Of a stretch of DNA of 64,000 bases, positions 23,171-35,126 are shown one piece after another (positions within the stretch are counted from its first letter, which is position 1; the number at the start of each line of letters is the position of its first letter). The notes beneath the pieces are model-generated. The model was not told the DNA's origin. It made no database searches and was given only the letters and a program-made list of their open reading frames with translations. Location of the stretch: contig JAUIRK010000965.1 in the NCBI GenBank assembly GCA_030549495.1, positions 348,844 through 412,843 on the forward strand, given 5' to 3'. The DNA comes from Nectonema munidae. Its lineage: Eukaryota > Nematomorpha > Nectonematoida > Nectonematidae. The position numbers and the translations under genes were made by a program.

Positions 23171-26100
23171 TAATATATATTTTTTTACAATAATCATTAT
23201 GTATGTTCTTAAAATTGCATATAAAATTTTGTATATTTTTGGGTATATATTTAGGTTTCCTATTTTTGAGCTATTGATTTTCACACACCTCATAGAAACG
23301 GCAATTTCAGAAAAAAACAAGATGCTATAATCAATTTGTTTCCTTTTGATTGTAACTTTGTCTGAGATGTGTTTAATGCTGTTAAACAAGTTAGAAAGTT
23401 GCTCCTTTAAAATTCGTGAGAAAGGAGACATTATTTTACTTTTAACAACTATTTATTCTGACACAAATTAATTAGACGAGCACTATCAACTTTAGGATTT
23501 TAATCAATAGTTAATAGCACTTCATTATAGTTTTTGCGTATTTTAATTCATTTTGTGCAATTTTGAAAAAATGTGACTGATTTTCTAGAAGAGAACAGAC
23601 ATTAAATTGATTTAATAGAATTAACGTCAAGAAAATAAAGAAAAGCTAATATGAAATATTTGAAGAAACGAAGACATCCAAACACTTTAAACTTATTCTT
23701 TGCCAAACAACAGACAAACGTTTGATAGCTAAATAGTACTCAATCACTGGACTCTGAAATTTAAAATAAACAAGAAGGAATAACTTTTTTCTGTAATTTG
23801 AAGAAGTGATATAAAATTAAAGAAGGCATTTTTGATATAGAGATTATTATTTGATAAAACAATTTTTGAAACGGATGCATAAAATAAGGATGCACTATAC
23901 GTTGAAGTTTATAAAAATTGTAAAAACACTGCATTCATTTATATTATCTACTCAAGGTGAACATTTTCACATTCCACTTTGCTACTATTTACTGGAATGG
24001 AGACAGAGTTTTTAGAATTTTTATAAAGGTTATATCGCATCCTTATCCAGTTTCCAAGTTTTTTTATCAAATAATAATCCATGAATCAAAAAATGCCTCC
24101 ATTATATTTAATAATGAAGTGAGGAAATGGGGCAGCTGATCAGGTATCCAGAAAATAGATGCTTCAAAAGTTTGGTTTTTAGTTAATTGAATTTCTGCGC
24201 TGACCAATAAACGTTTAATTTTGACTTATAAAATAGATTAATAATGGCTACTACATAGCTAAAACTTTGTAAGGAGCAGTTTTCTAGAAAAAAACTTCTT
24301 GAATAACTTTCTAGAAAAAATTTAGGAGGCCTAAAACAAAAACAATTAGTAATAAAGTTCACAAACCTCTATATTCTATTTATATCTCTATATTAATATT
24401 TCTTTCATCCGTCATCTGAAGAAAAGATTTGGGATGGCGTTTAGATTAGTGTAAATCTACAAAAATAATGTTATTTTATTTAAAAGTTCGCAATTCTTTT
24501 AGAAATTTTCATTTCAAAAATTCAGTGGGGGGGGGGGGGCTTTTTACCTCTTCCTTACTACAACTCTGACTCTCTCTCTCTCTTAACTAGCACAAACTTC
24601 CTGACGGGTACTGGTTGGAGGATGAGTGCGTGTTTTAAAACTTTAAGTGCGGGACGACTGCTGGTAATTTTTGTTCTTAACCGGTTATCGACCACAGTCG
24701 ACTTTACAAAAATAAAATCGTCTGCTTTTATTAATGCTTTTTAATACAAATCTTCTGCTTTACATTAGATATCGTCTGATTATTCTGGCCGTTAATGGGT
24801 TGATACGGAATCGGGACAGATGCAAAATAACAAAAGCTTGCGGACCAATTTTGCAATCCACATAGGCTCTAATACGTATATTACTCAGTTTTCGCCTTTT
24901 TGAATTCTTATTGAAACTTTAAAGGAAAAACATAATTAACACCATTTAAATATCGTAAGAAAACACGTCTCAAATACCATTAATCTTGAAAATCTATTTT
25001 TGGGTATCCAAGATATAGATAGGGAGAATTGTGTTAGAAAAATTTATATTACATTTGATGTATACAATCAAGAAAACTTTTTAACGCCACGTATTCAAAC
25101 GATTTACAACTTAATTGCGCCATAATTCTTAAGTGCTGCGGCTTCCTTTAAAACGAAAAAACAGCCTCATTTTTTTATCATTTTCTTTTGATTAAATATG
25201 TGCCATTAAACTTTTCATATCCATTTTCATCTGATATACATATCATGCCTGCGTCTAAAGCTTCTCTTTCTTTCTAAAACAATGTGGTTTTATCGATTTG
25301 AATCTAAGTCTATTATCTCATAAATGTATGTAAGTATGTTAGCGCATTTGGCAAAGACTGTTTATATACATAATAGATTCATACCCTTATAAAACTTAAT
25401 GGCGTGATAAATGTGGTGAAACTGTTTTCGAAATGCTAGAACCTTTTCAAGAAAGAATAAATATTTTTCTTTCTTCATTGATATTTGGAGTAGTAGAATA
25501 AAGGTAAAAGTAGGTGTACTACTTTCTCCTTATGTGAGTGAGTGAAGAGCTTTTCATCCCCTCCAAGAAGGCATACAAAACATATGAATTATGTATTTAG
25601 TCTACACTCATTCACTTGTGTTTGCCTTAACAGTGTGGTGTGTGTAAACAAATTCCTACGCGTTTTAGAAGTTAACGGGTCACACCGCGCAGCCAAGTCA
25701 GCGTCACATTCACCGTTAACACATCCTCCTTCATTTATCTCATTTGCTTATCGCTTTCTTTGCAAAACAGCGCTCCATAAGTTAACCTAAATCTCTACTT
25801 CATCCCCCACTCTCTACAATTTTCCCTTTTTAAGTCTAGATTATCATAGGTGCGTTTTTCTTCTATTACTTTCATTATTGTTGTTATTAGAGTAAGCTTT
25901 CTTTCTCCTGCCGAACGTGTTGACACTACAAACGTTCACTACACATTTAATCGCCGAAAAGTTTTCATTTAGGGTATAATTCTTAAAATTAATTTTTTGT
26001 TATTTCCTAGAAAATTTATCAATTAAAAGTATGAATATTTTATGCCCTTTTTTCGCATCTCTCACATCTTTGTAAAACCTTCACATATACTTTATTTATG

Positions 26101-27730
26101 TATGTATTTGTGGAAGCACTGCTTTATCTGTTTAGTTGTACTCCTCTTTTTAATTTAATAGGTAATTTTGGCAGTAGTTTCTCCTTTGATCTCAGAAGAA
26201 CGTATTCTTGTCTTGAGGCTCTGGTTTTTTTTTTAAGTTTATTTACTCATAGTTCGTTTTATGTAGTTCCTCTGAATGATTATTATCTTGTCACGTCTTC
26301 GTTAAAAATAAATTATTTGCCTTGTAATATAAACATGTTTTTTAGACGAATAGAATATTCTTCACCACTCAATGAAAACACTCTCTAACTTAAAATATAA
26401 TTTAAAGATCGGATTTCTATTGATCTTCATTAGTTTCCGTGTCAATATATCTACAAAAAAATTAAAATGATGTTTTTTTTTTTATAAAAAACGTACATCT
26501 TTTGCTTTACATTTTTTTCTCTGAATATCCTGATATCCAGTTGTAATACTTAAATATTTAGAGTGTTGTACAGTAATTTTTAAACTAAATTTTTCAGTGC
26601 GTATTCACTTGACGGATTCAATCTGCACGGGAGACCAAATTCTTTGAATTACATTCATTTCTTACAAAAGATTCTCTTCAGAAACTTTCAAAAGGTACCC
26701 CATATAAGTTGTTAATGGTGAATTTTTCATGAGAACCGTGAAAAACTAAAATTCTTTTTTATTGTAAAAGTTTTTATAATTCTTATATCCGAAGCTCCTT
26801 CCCTCGCTTAGGGTAATTGTGGAAATGATGATTTAATTTGTAATTACATTGTTGCTGATAAAAGCAACAATCCTATCCTTATTGTGTACGAGGAAAGAAA
26901 ATCTCATAAATGTGAGAAGCGTTCAGATATTTTTGATAAGCACCTTCCTATTTTAGTTCTAATTTTTGCTTGATTTATGATTTGAAATAAATTTTATTTC
27001 AAATCTTTAATAGATACAGATTAACGGATGTTCACCACTGAATATCTCATTTCTTTGTTCTAATTATATATAATTACGTGATAACATCATCTTGTGTCAA
27101 CTGATGAGATTATATTTGTCTAATACGTCACACACTCAATTTTATAATATATACCTTGAATACATTTAATATTATTAAAAGGAAGACTATTGATTAACAT
27201 TTAGCGAAATTATATACTTTTAAATGAATCGATTATATATATTAAATTTTTTATGTTACATCTTTGCCAAATGAATTTAAAGAAAAGCTAGAGGAATGCC
27301 AGTTACCCAGGTAAAACCAGAAGGAAAAATAATATGCAGGAGGTATTTTTATAGAATATACTTTCGTTTTGCTAAATATTTTTTAACACAATTTTTTTCC
27401 ACTCAGTTTCATATATTTGTGTATTCCAGGCATTGATATATTTCTAACAAAGTAACAGTCATCACAAAAAAATTTGATCCAGAATCCAAAATAAATGTTT
27501 CATTTTTTCAATGAAATATATTGTTATCTTTTTGTATATATGAAAATAATCACTTCAGGGTAGACGCCTTATCTTTCTCCTAAAAAGTATCAATTTATAT
27601 CAATAAAAAAATTATTCCAAATATAATTTTCACTTAAAATATAAAAATTTTGAATATTTTGATGGATTTTGGACGCCTCAATTTTTTCATTAATTAAATA
27701 ATATTAGTGTATATTGATTGATGTGTTTGT
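23171..27730. other. Intergenic DNA between IFT139 and the aquaporin
   Basis: No gene recognised in 4.5 kb. Contains a run of 13 G at 24527-24539, a (CT)n stretch near 24573-24583 and a possible worn TTAA MITE near 24679-24800 (TTAACCGGTTATCGACC on the left, TGGCCGTTAATGGG on the right). Open frames at 25542-25790 and 26098-26388 look like chance. Confidence 0.45.
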
Positions 27731-28205
27731 CAAAGGCGTATACAGAGGGCCCCCTGAAACAATTCTTCCCCCCTCTGAGATTCAATTGAAATAAACTCAA
27801 ATTTTGTATCTAATTGTATTTTAAAATCTAACGCTATATATTATACATACACAATGAGTAATATAATGAAAGGAGAAACATAGGAAATGTATGTCAGCGC
27901 AGTCTATACTAAGACACATTGGTAAGTGCAAGCTGTCTTTACTGCAAAGGGTTTGTGTGTGCAATTGTTGTTTTAAGTAGCCCTTTTTCATATATATATA
28001 TATATATATATATAACATATAAGCTAACTTTATTATCGCTTTTGAAGTCTAGAAAATTAGCAGTAACTTTGTAAAATAAAAATTTTACTTCCAACAAAGC
28101 TTTCTTCAAGTCTGCTTTTAATGTAAGTGTATTTATAATTGATAAAACATTTATACCATGTAAATTTATGAGTCCCCTTGACTTAAATTCCTACGTACGC
28201 CTCTA
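27731..28205. mobile_element. Non-autonomous hAT element with exact 8-bp target duplication
   Basis: GTGTTTGT flanks both sides (27723-27730 and 28206-28213). The left end is CAAAGGCGTATACAGAGGG; the right end inverted is TAGAGGCGTACGTAGG, so the shared terminus is roughly CAGAGGCGTA. 475 bp, no transposase text; a (TA)n run lies at about 27990-28015. The exact duplication suggests a younger insertion than the broken hAT copies. Confidence 0.75.
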
Positions 28206-28347
28206 GTGTTTGTGCTCTTTCTGGAATTAAATACTTCAACCTCATTATATACATAAGTTTCTTGATTCGGAATTTGCTCCTGGTACCCATTTGATTCCAT
28301 TACTATCTTATGCTGTCGTAGACGATTTCTAGACTTTGACACTCTAA

Positions 28348-28459
28348 CCGTTTATGGACCAGTGTGACATAAGTGATCCAAGATGCAAGTTTTAAGCATA
28401 TAAAATTATATTAAAAAAGAAAATAGATGCTTAATCTTCAAATTCGTGGTCGTCATAGG
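28348..28459. mobile_element. TTAA-type MITE, worn copy
   Basis: Starts CCGTTTATGGACCAGTGTGA after CTAA and ends TTCGTGGTCGTCATAGG. Aligns along its length with 37359-37478 (GACC/GATC, GTGTGACAT, a poly-T/A core, then TTCG.GGTC.TCA.AGG). The right TTAA is lost. Confidence 0.5.
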
Positions 28460-28561
28460 CGTACACGATTATATCTGAGCAAAACTCCACGATATTAAGT
28501 AATTTGAGGTAAAATTACCTTTATATAGAAATCGTCCATGTCCTTTAAGTCCACAACGGGA

Positions 28562-28735
28562 TCTAATGGATTAAGACCGAGATTTTTGAAAACTATTCGT
28601 CTGTTTATTTCTAAATGGATTTTATTCTATACCTTAAAGGAGGCGGTTTTGTTTCATGGAACACTGGTGTTCCATTATGCCTGAAAGGGTGTTAAGGAGC
28701 TTTTATATCAAATTAATTTGGTTCGCTTTTTATGG
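28562..28735 (+). repeat. Dispersed repeat, copy 2 (pair of 3416-3560)
   Basis: Carries AAGACCGAGATTTTTGAAAA, a GAACACTGGTGTTC palindrome at about 28660 and AAAGG.GTTAA. The same words in the same order occur at 3416-3560. GGATTAA near the start and GTTAAGG near the end suggest that TTAA may be its target. Confidence 0.5.
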
Positions 28736-29082
28736 GATTAAATTGGCCAAAAATAGTGTCCTTCAGGAACTTTTTTAACATTAACAGTGAAACTTAAATT
28801 GTTTTCAATTTGCCTGGCATTTGATTCATGGAAATAAGTATACCGAGCTTGAGCTCCCCCATACCCTCCACTAACAACGCAATAAAAAAGGCCGCGAACA
28901 TCATTTTCAATGATGAGAAGTGTATATACCATATCATATCAGCTTTATTTTCAAAAGTGTTATAGTCAAAATGTAAAAATTATAATAAAAAAATAATAAA
29001 ATGATGTGAAAATTACAAAACTCTACATTTAAAAAAAGCAAATATAGCTTTTGAGGGTTGAATGTCAAAGGCCCAAAACAGC

Positions 29083-29118
29083 TATAAATAGCTAAGAATA
29101 AAATACAAAAGGTTCATT
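29083..29118 (+). promoter_or_regulatory. Core promoter of the aquaporin: TATA box and initiator
   Basis: TATAAATA at 29083-29090 and TTCATT at 29113-29118. The A of TCATTT is 33 bp from the first T of the TATA box, the usual spacing for an arthropod TATA/initiator pair (TCAKTY). The ATG follows 24 bp later, giving a very short 5' leader. Confidence 0.55.
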
Positions 29119-29139
29119 TATATTTGAAGTGAGAAAGCA

Positions 29140-32100
29140 ATGACAGCCACTGCAGTTTCTCCAACCAGAACGAGTTTTGCGCGCATTATCAAAAAGTATG
29201 TGAAGCCTGCTTCTTGCGAACTGGTTGGAACACTTTTCTTCGTCTATGTGGGTTGCTTGGTTTCTGGCGAAACTCTCATTACGGTTGCACTCGCACACGG
29301 ACTAGCTATCTCGACCCTAGTGGCCTCATTTGGTAGCATTAGGTATGAATACACACATTGTATCTTGCACTGTTGTAAGATGAGGATTAGCCACACCAAC
29401 TTGATCAATATTTACTGCATTCAAGAATTTTCTCTACTAAATTTTTTTAATTTATAATTTCATTTAATATTTTTATGATGAGCCATTCTATTTAAGTTTT
29501 TTTCTAGGTAAGACTTGTAACTTTCAACTCTTTAGTGGTCGCTCACAAATGACGTCACCTTCAAGTAGGAGGGAGGGGATCTCTCTAAATTCACGTAAGG
29601 TTAAAGCGCGCGCATATTTTATTTTTCTCAACTCTCCTTTCTCATATTTATCAATTCACGTGCAATAAGATCATTTAAGTCAAAACCAAATGTTGAGCTC
29701 AAGAAAAGACACAACATGAAATATGTATACAATACACACAAGATTGATAAAATCTTAGCTGCACACAGAAACGCATTCAAAATCAGGGCTGGTGAGTGGT
29801 GATAATTTTAGGATTTCTCAAATTCTTAATCCGAATATTAAAAAGTTTTTTTTAATATTCTCCTATTTTGGAAAAAAATTTTATTGAGGTTACTCTTACT
29901 CTTACTGCTCAATGATAACATTTTGTCATTTTTCGGGGGTGTGCAAAATTATCTTTTTGGGTCATCCATTTATGACGCCCAAAAGTAATGGATGAGTGGT
30001 CAAACCAAGCAGGATGCCCTATGTTGGAGGTGGTGTGGTTTTTAAGATTTGATATATCGCTATGGATTATATATACATCTAAAGATGAGTGATAAACGCA
30101 GCTTGTTTGTTTTCTTCTAATCTGAGCATGTTCTCAATCTGATTGTTCAATTACAGTCCAATGCTTTCCAAAGTATTCTTAAATAATTTTGGTGATTCAG
30201 TAAGCGGCCTTGATTAGCCTTTTGTGTATTCAGATCAAAATCAAGTCAAAAAAGAAATATCAACTTTTATTTTTTTCTTGATTTTGTGCAAAATGTTATC
30301 TAAAATTTGTATAGATTTATGTGAACTTACTTCACCTTAATTTACCGAATTTTTGAAAAACACTTAAAGTTATTATTTTATTTAAATATAATAAAATTAT
30401 TGTCTGCATGGGTGATAGGAATAGTGAAGTAACAAATAATATTTCCTCACTCTTACTTCCAAACCCTCTTTATAAAGCAATATAAAACAATTTGTCATTA
30501 TTATAATAGCCTAAACATGTGAGCAGGGCCTTTTGTAACAGTCAAGGGGACATGGCATTTCTATATATGTCGTGAGTAGGGTTGGTTAGATGCTGGATTC
30601 GATAACTCAAGGTCTTGGGTTCGATCCCGCATCAAGCCTGCTTTTCTCATAGTTCGATACAAGCGGCGCAATTGTCCCTTCTCGATGAAAACACACTATG
30701 GTACTTTTACCTCTATATCTATATTAAATGCAAAGAAATATAGAATATTTTTTTATCAATTGTTTTAGTGGTGGTCACTTCAACCCAGCTATAACAATTG
30801 GAGTTTTGGTTTCAGGAAACATCTCAATTATAAAAGCAATCGTGTTTATATTTTCTCAGCTGATAGGATCTGTGATCGCATCATTCTTATTTTTGGTAAG
30901 CTATTTTTTGCGCTACGCTATTTTATATTACGTTAAAAACGAGTATCATAAATTTACTTATAATAATACAATTGTAAATTCGTGCAGAATCATAGCGTAA
31001 ATAAAAAATTTTAATTTGTTAAAATTATTTGTTAGTTGTGTTTATAATTGATTAGTCAGTTAACCAATTAATTTTGTTAAATTATAAGTTTGTTGTTTCG
31101 TATTGTGTAGTAAGTTACTAAATGTCGCCAAGTTAGCTAATTAAAAATTTCACCAGAAAAATAAATATAAATAAAATATTAAAATTTTTTAGTTATAAAA
31201 GAAAGTTAGTTCTAATGTTTAAGCGCGAAACTTTGACCTATTTTTCTGGAGAGAAAAATAACAGTTTATGGAAAATTTTGCGTCTTGAAAATAAAATGAA
31301 TTGTGTTTTAGTAGGACATAAACAGACTTTAGATTTTTATCAAGTTTATACGTCTCATAATCCATTTTTCTTATAGCATTTATTATTTTATTTTAAAATG
31401 ATGGACAGATTTAAAAAGCTTTTAAAAGAAAAATAAAATTAGAAAAGGTTCAGTATGAGGAGAGTTCAAAAAAATCTAAATTATTCATGATAAATAAATT
31501 TATAAATGATATAAAATAGAAGAAGTTAGCAAAGTTTAGTTAAATTTTTGCTTTATTACAAACATTGTGTTTTATATTTTCTAGATTTCAGTTGGAGTCG
31601 AAAACTATAACAAGCTTGAAGGCGGAATAACTTCATTTTCACTTGAAACAATGACATATGGCAATGCCTTTGCCACAGAATGCTTTCTTATGTTCTTCTT
31701 CATATCCGTTATCTTGTTTTGTGGTGTTTACTATAAAGGCGAAAATAGTTCTTGTCCTCTTTACATAGGACTCACATTGAGTATTTGCATCATGGCAGGG
31801 TAATTCTTATGTATTTTTTTTATAAATATAGGCTATCGATGTAGTCAATCTTGTAAATAATAATAATAATAATAATCAATTTTACGGCTAGTGTTCCCAG
31901 CACGCTGAGGTTTAGCCGGGTTTTACCACTATGGCATCTAATCTCTCATTATTTTGCGTCTCCATTCATCTCTATTTTGCTCGTCCCCTAATGCTAAATG
32001 CCTTTTGTCTTTTTTTGACTATTTCTATCCATGTCATCTTTGGCCTGCCTTTACTCTTACCTAAAGTTTGATTTTTATAAGCTTCTGCAAACAATAAAAT

Positions 32101-35082
32101 AATTTTGTTCTAATGTTAAAACACCAAAACTATAAAATATAATAAAAGCATAGTCATATCATAACTATATATATATATTATATATATATTTTTTTCGTTT
32201 GTCGAACTATGAGAAAAGCAGGCTTGAAGCGTGATCGAACCCAAGACCTTGAGTTAATCGAATCCAGCATCTAACCAACCCTTCTCACGCCATATATAGA
32301 ATAGCTATACAAAGTTTATATATATATATATAAACATTTGCTGTTTAACTTCTAGTAGATAAAATTATTTACGACATAATTTGTAAAAAAGCAAAAATTA
32401 TGGGGGAGATTGGTAATCAGCGATGTCATCTCATAACACATTTGACAAGGTAACTTCAAGTAGACAAGTTATTCATCACATAATTTGTGTAGAGAAGTTA
32501 AGAATAGAAAAAGGAAACAAAATTAGCTTATAAATTTGTATTGAAAACAAGCTTGCAAACTTATTGGAAGTAAAGTAAAGTATACAAAAATTCTCAAATC
32601 GTGTGTATACATTTTTGGCGAAATACAAACACGATAGAAATTCGGTTAAATGTCGTTCGGCAAAATGTATGTCTGCCATATAACCGGCAACGTTTTCCAT
32701 ATAGCGTGTTAGAACACTCAATATCTCAATACAAGTTTATTCATACATTTGTATCAATGTATCTAAATTAAAATGTTCAATTATATATGAAAGCCTATTG
32801 AAAATTCAAGGACATAACATATGAAGTTTACATCTATAGTAAATTATCTACTACTAAGCAACCCAAATGATAGAATAAAATATATAAATGATGAAAAAAA
32901 AGTATTTTTTTGCTCATAAAAAATAAGTAAACATGAATTTTGGACGACTACAGTCATCAGCAAATCCCCAGTATAAACATTTCAAGAAATCATATCCAAT
33001 CTTATAAAGTGAATAAGATATATACTGTCTTTTATCCATATTTTTCTTGATTTATGATCTTTTTGTAGAGGAGCGAGGATTCTAATATTCTACGATGGGA
33101 TTAGATGAAAATTTTAGATAATTTTTTTAGTTTTAGTCGATGAAATTACGCTAGAATCGAACAAAATATTTTTAATATTTCTTGAATAAAATATGACTAT
33201 TCAAATGAACTGCCTAAAAATAACAAATCCGATTGGCTAAAATTGAATCCTTTTTAACCAATCGTATATATTATATTTAATATATACAAGCAACATGAGT
33301 TACCTGGTATAGCAATTAAATTGCATGATTTTATTTTAGTTTTAATACCCATAAAATTATTTGATCTTTTCAAAATCATGTCAAAGAAGAAAGAATTCAA
33401 ATATATATACTTTTAAGTCGTATGTCAATATCATTTAAGCGAAAACACATAACATTTTGACATAATTTAACAAGATAAATCATCGTACCAGTGGCGTAGC
33501 CAAAAAATGGAAGTTGGGGGGGCATGCAAGGAATTTAAGGGGGCATGCAAGGAATTTAGGGGGGCAAGCATATTGGAAATAAAATTATTTGGGGGGGGGG
33601 GGGCAGAAAAGGTATTTGGGGGGGGGGGGGCACGCCCCCCCCCCTCTGGCTACGCCACTGTCGTACATATAGTTGATAGCATTTTTCTGCGTTTTTGTAG
33701 TCACTGTTTTGTAATTTTTTCTTCATATTTTGTTTATTTTTTCCCACTATCTTGGTTTAGAATTTTTTTAAATTGGTCTTAAACATTGTTGATTAAATAT
33801 TTTGATGTTTTTAACTAAATTTATTAATTTTTTTAAAGATTTTTTTTCATTTTTTTTTGCAAAATTTATTTTACAAATAATTGATTCGCCTGCATTACGT
33901 TTATTTTCAAAAGATAAGCGATATTAGCAATGAAATAAATTTTTAAATTTTTAGAAAAATTTGTGTATCACTGTTTAAAAAATTCACACTATAAAATATG
34001 ATATACGGTACAAAAATATTTGTTGATGTTTAAATATTTAAAATTTAGCATGAACAAAGTAAGTGCAACGACACAATCAAAGTTGATTAAAATTTCAATA
34101 TAAATAAGATATTTATCCCATTTTTAAATGCTCGTTTTATTTTTACACAGATATTTAAGTTTGAACGAGCGCTGGTAATAGAGTATTGGTATAAATTTTT
34201 ATGTCACTCATTTTCTTGCCAGACCACACATATTAGTAATTATTTAAATTACAAAATTATTTCGTGTTATCAAACTTACTATTATAAAATAATTATATTA
34301 TTATTTATAAACAATTATTATATTATAAGTTATTATTATAATATAAACAATTTTAATTAAAAAAAAAATAGATTAATTTTTTATAATTTATGTTAGTTTT
34401 ATCCTGAGAATAATTATTCTATGTATATTTAACTTATTCTTTGAATATTTAAATTTGTTTTCATCTGTTTGGGTGTATTTGGGTAAAAAGTCTCACCCAT
34501 TAAATAGTATATAAATTAAACAAATTTTTTTCCATAAATTAGCGGAAGTTTCTCTGGTGCTTCACTGAACCCTGCAAGAACTTTTGGGCCAGCAGTTGTC
34601 TATTCAATCATGACAAATTTTAATTGGATCAAGCAGTGGCAATACTACGTTGCAACCTCCCTATCAACGAGTGTGGCTGGATTAGTTTACAGGTACTTTT
34701 TTTATTTTATAAATAATAACTTATGGAAAAATGTAAGGATGTATTCCCCATACTTATTTATTTAATGGGTTAACTAGTGCGGTCTGGCAAACGGTAGATG
34801 ACTTAGCAAGTCTTATTGTTATGGGCTTATTTTGATTCTCCATTGTAAAAAGATGAACTATTAGGTTATTTGAAAGAAATATCTTAATGCGAAATCATCA
34901 AAATAATTTTAAATTTTAAGCTTCTTATTTGGAGTTATATGCTATATGAATTAAGTTTTATTGTTTTTTTCATAATGTCAATCAAAAATATTTTATTTTT
35001 GTATGGATTAATTTGAGATTTTATATAAAAAAATTTCAATTTTAGGATTTTGAATAGAAAAGAGTTTGATGGAGGTAAATGA
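29140..35082 (+). CDS. AQP8-like aquaporin, five exons, complete
   Basis: Exons 29140-29342, 30769-30895, 31585-31799, 34543-34692, 35046-35082; all junctions keep frame and use GT..AG. The product is 243 aa, normal for the family. Six membrane helices are expected. The first pore box is SGGHFNPA (about residue 70), the second SGASLNPARTFGPA (about 190). LVGTLFFVYVGCLV starts helix 1 and ALAHGLA lies in helix 2. The helix 2 histidine, SGGHFNPA and the WIKQWQYYVA block before helix 6 resemble AQP8 (aquaammoniaporin) rather than the classical or glycerol channels; the arginine after the second NPA is present. The C-terminus is short (YRILNRKEFDGGK). AQP8-type channels pass water and in some animals ammonia or hydrogen peroxide; substrate here is unknown. 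Without splicing at 34692 a different 20-odd residue tail would result. Introns hold SINE, LINE and hAT pieces. Confidence 0.88.
29343..30568 (+). other. Aquaporin intron 1, left part
   Basis: GC-richer patch at 29525-29700 (TGACGTCACC, GCGCGCGC) unlike the rest of the intron, and a second odd patch at 29930-30010 around TTATGACGCCCAAAAG. Both look like pieces of an unidentified repeat. No gene. Confidence 0.4.
30569..30714 (+). repeat. tRNA-derived SINE, best-preserved copy
   Basis: The head GTTGGTTAGATGCTGGATTC followed by a B-box GGTTCGATCCC copies a tRNA internal promoter; the body is CATAGTTCGATACAAGCGGC, then TCGATGAAAACAC and ACTTTTACCTCTAT. About 146 bp. Further copies at 7682, 32196 (minus), 36523, 36987 and a fragment at 5464 define the family. 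Lies in aquaporin intron 1. Confidence 0.78.
31855..32085 (-). mobile_element. RTE-like LINE 3' end with ATT tail
   Basis: On the minus strand GRPKMTWIEIVKK and a W-containing tail match the C-terminal GRP...W...V..D..... of RTE-type ORFs. After the ORF the copy ends in (ATT)n at 31856-31878, the simple-repeat tail usual for RTE elements. Only the 3' end is present. Inside aquaporin intron 3. Confidence 0.68.
32196..32292 (-). repeat. tRNA-derived SINE, minus strand, 3' truncated
   Basis: Read on the minus strand: GGCGTGAGAAGGGTTGGTTA, ATGCTGGATTCGAT, then GGTTCGATCACGC (B box) and CATAGTTCGACAAACG. Lacks the last third. Inside aquaporin intron 3. Confidence 0.7.
33489..33660. mobile_element. 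G-rich hAT-like MITE, near-perfect ends
   Basis: Ends CAGTGGCGTAGCCA and GGCTACGCCACTG are inverted copies over 13 bp. Flanked on both sides by TCGTAC (33483-33488 and 33661-33666), so the visible duplication is 6 bp rather than the hAT-typical 8. The inside is runs of G and repeated GGGGGCATGCAAGGAATTTA, then a C run, so the ends can pair deeply. The two open frames over it are low-complexity. Inside aquaporin intron 3. Confidence 0.68.
33661..34542. other. Aquaporin intron 3, right part
   Basis: Very AT-rich; around 34225-34360 many short TTATTA/TATAAT repeats. No gene or element recognised. Confidence 0.5.
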
Positions 35083-35105
35083 AAATGCTTGAAAAGGTCT
35101 ACATC

Positions 35106-35126
35106 AATAAAGATTTTTACAATAAA
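35106..35126 (+). terminator. Polyadenylation signals of the aquaporin
   Basis: AATAAA at 35106-35111 and again at 35121-35126, 24 and 39 bp after the TGA at 35080-35082. Confidence 0.65.

Noticed and set aside
29092-29298. Antisense frame over aquaporin exon 1
   Set aside because: Shadow of the real exon on the other strand.
30590-30640. tRNA gene
   Set aside because: The box is tRNA-like but the stems do not close and the sequence recurs as part of a SINE.
33507-33782. Open frames on both strands over the G and C runs
   Set aside because: Low-complexity translation of a MITE.
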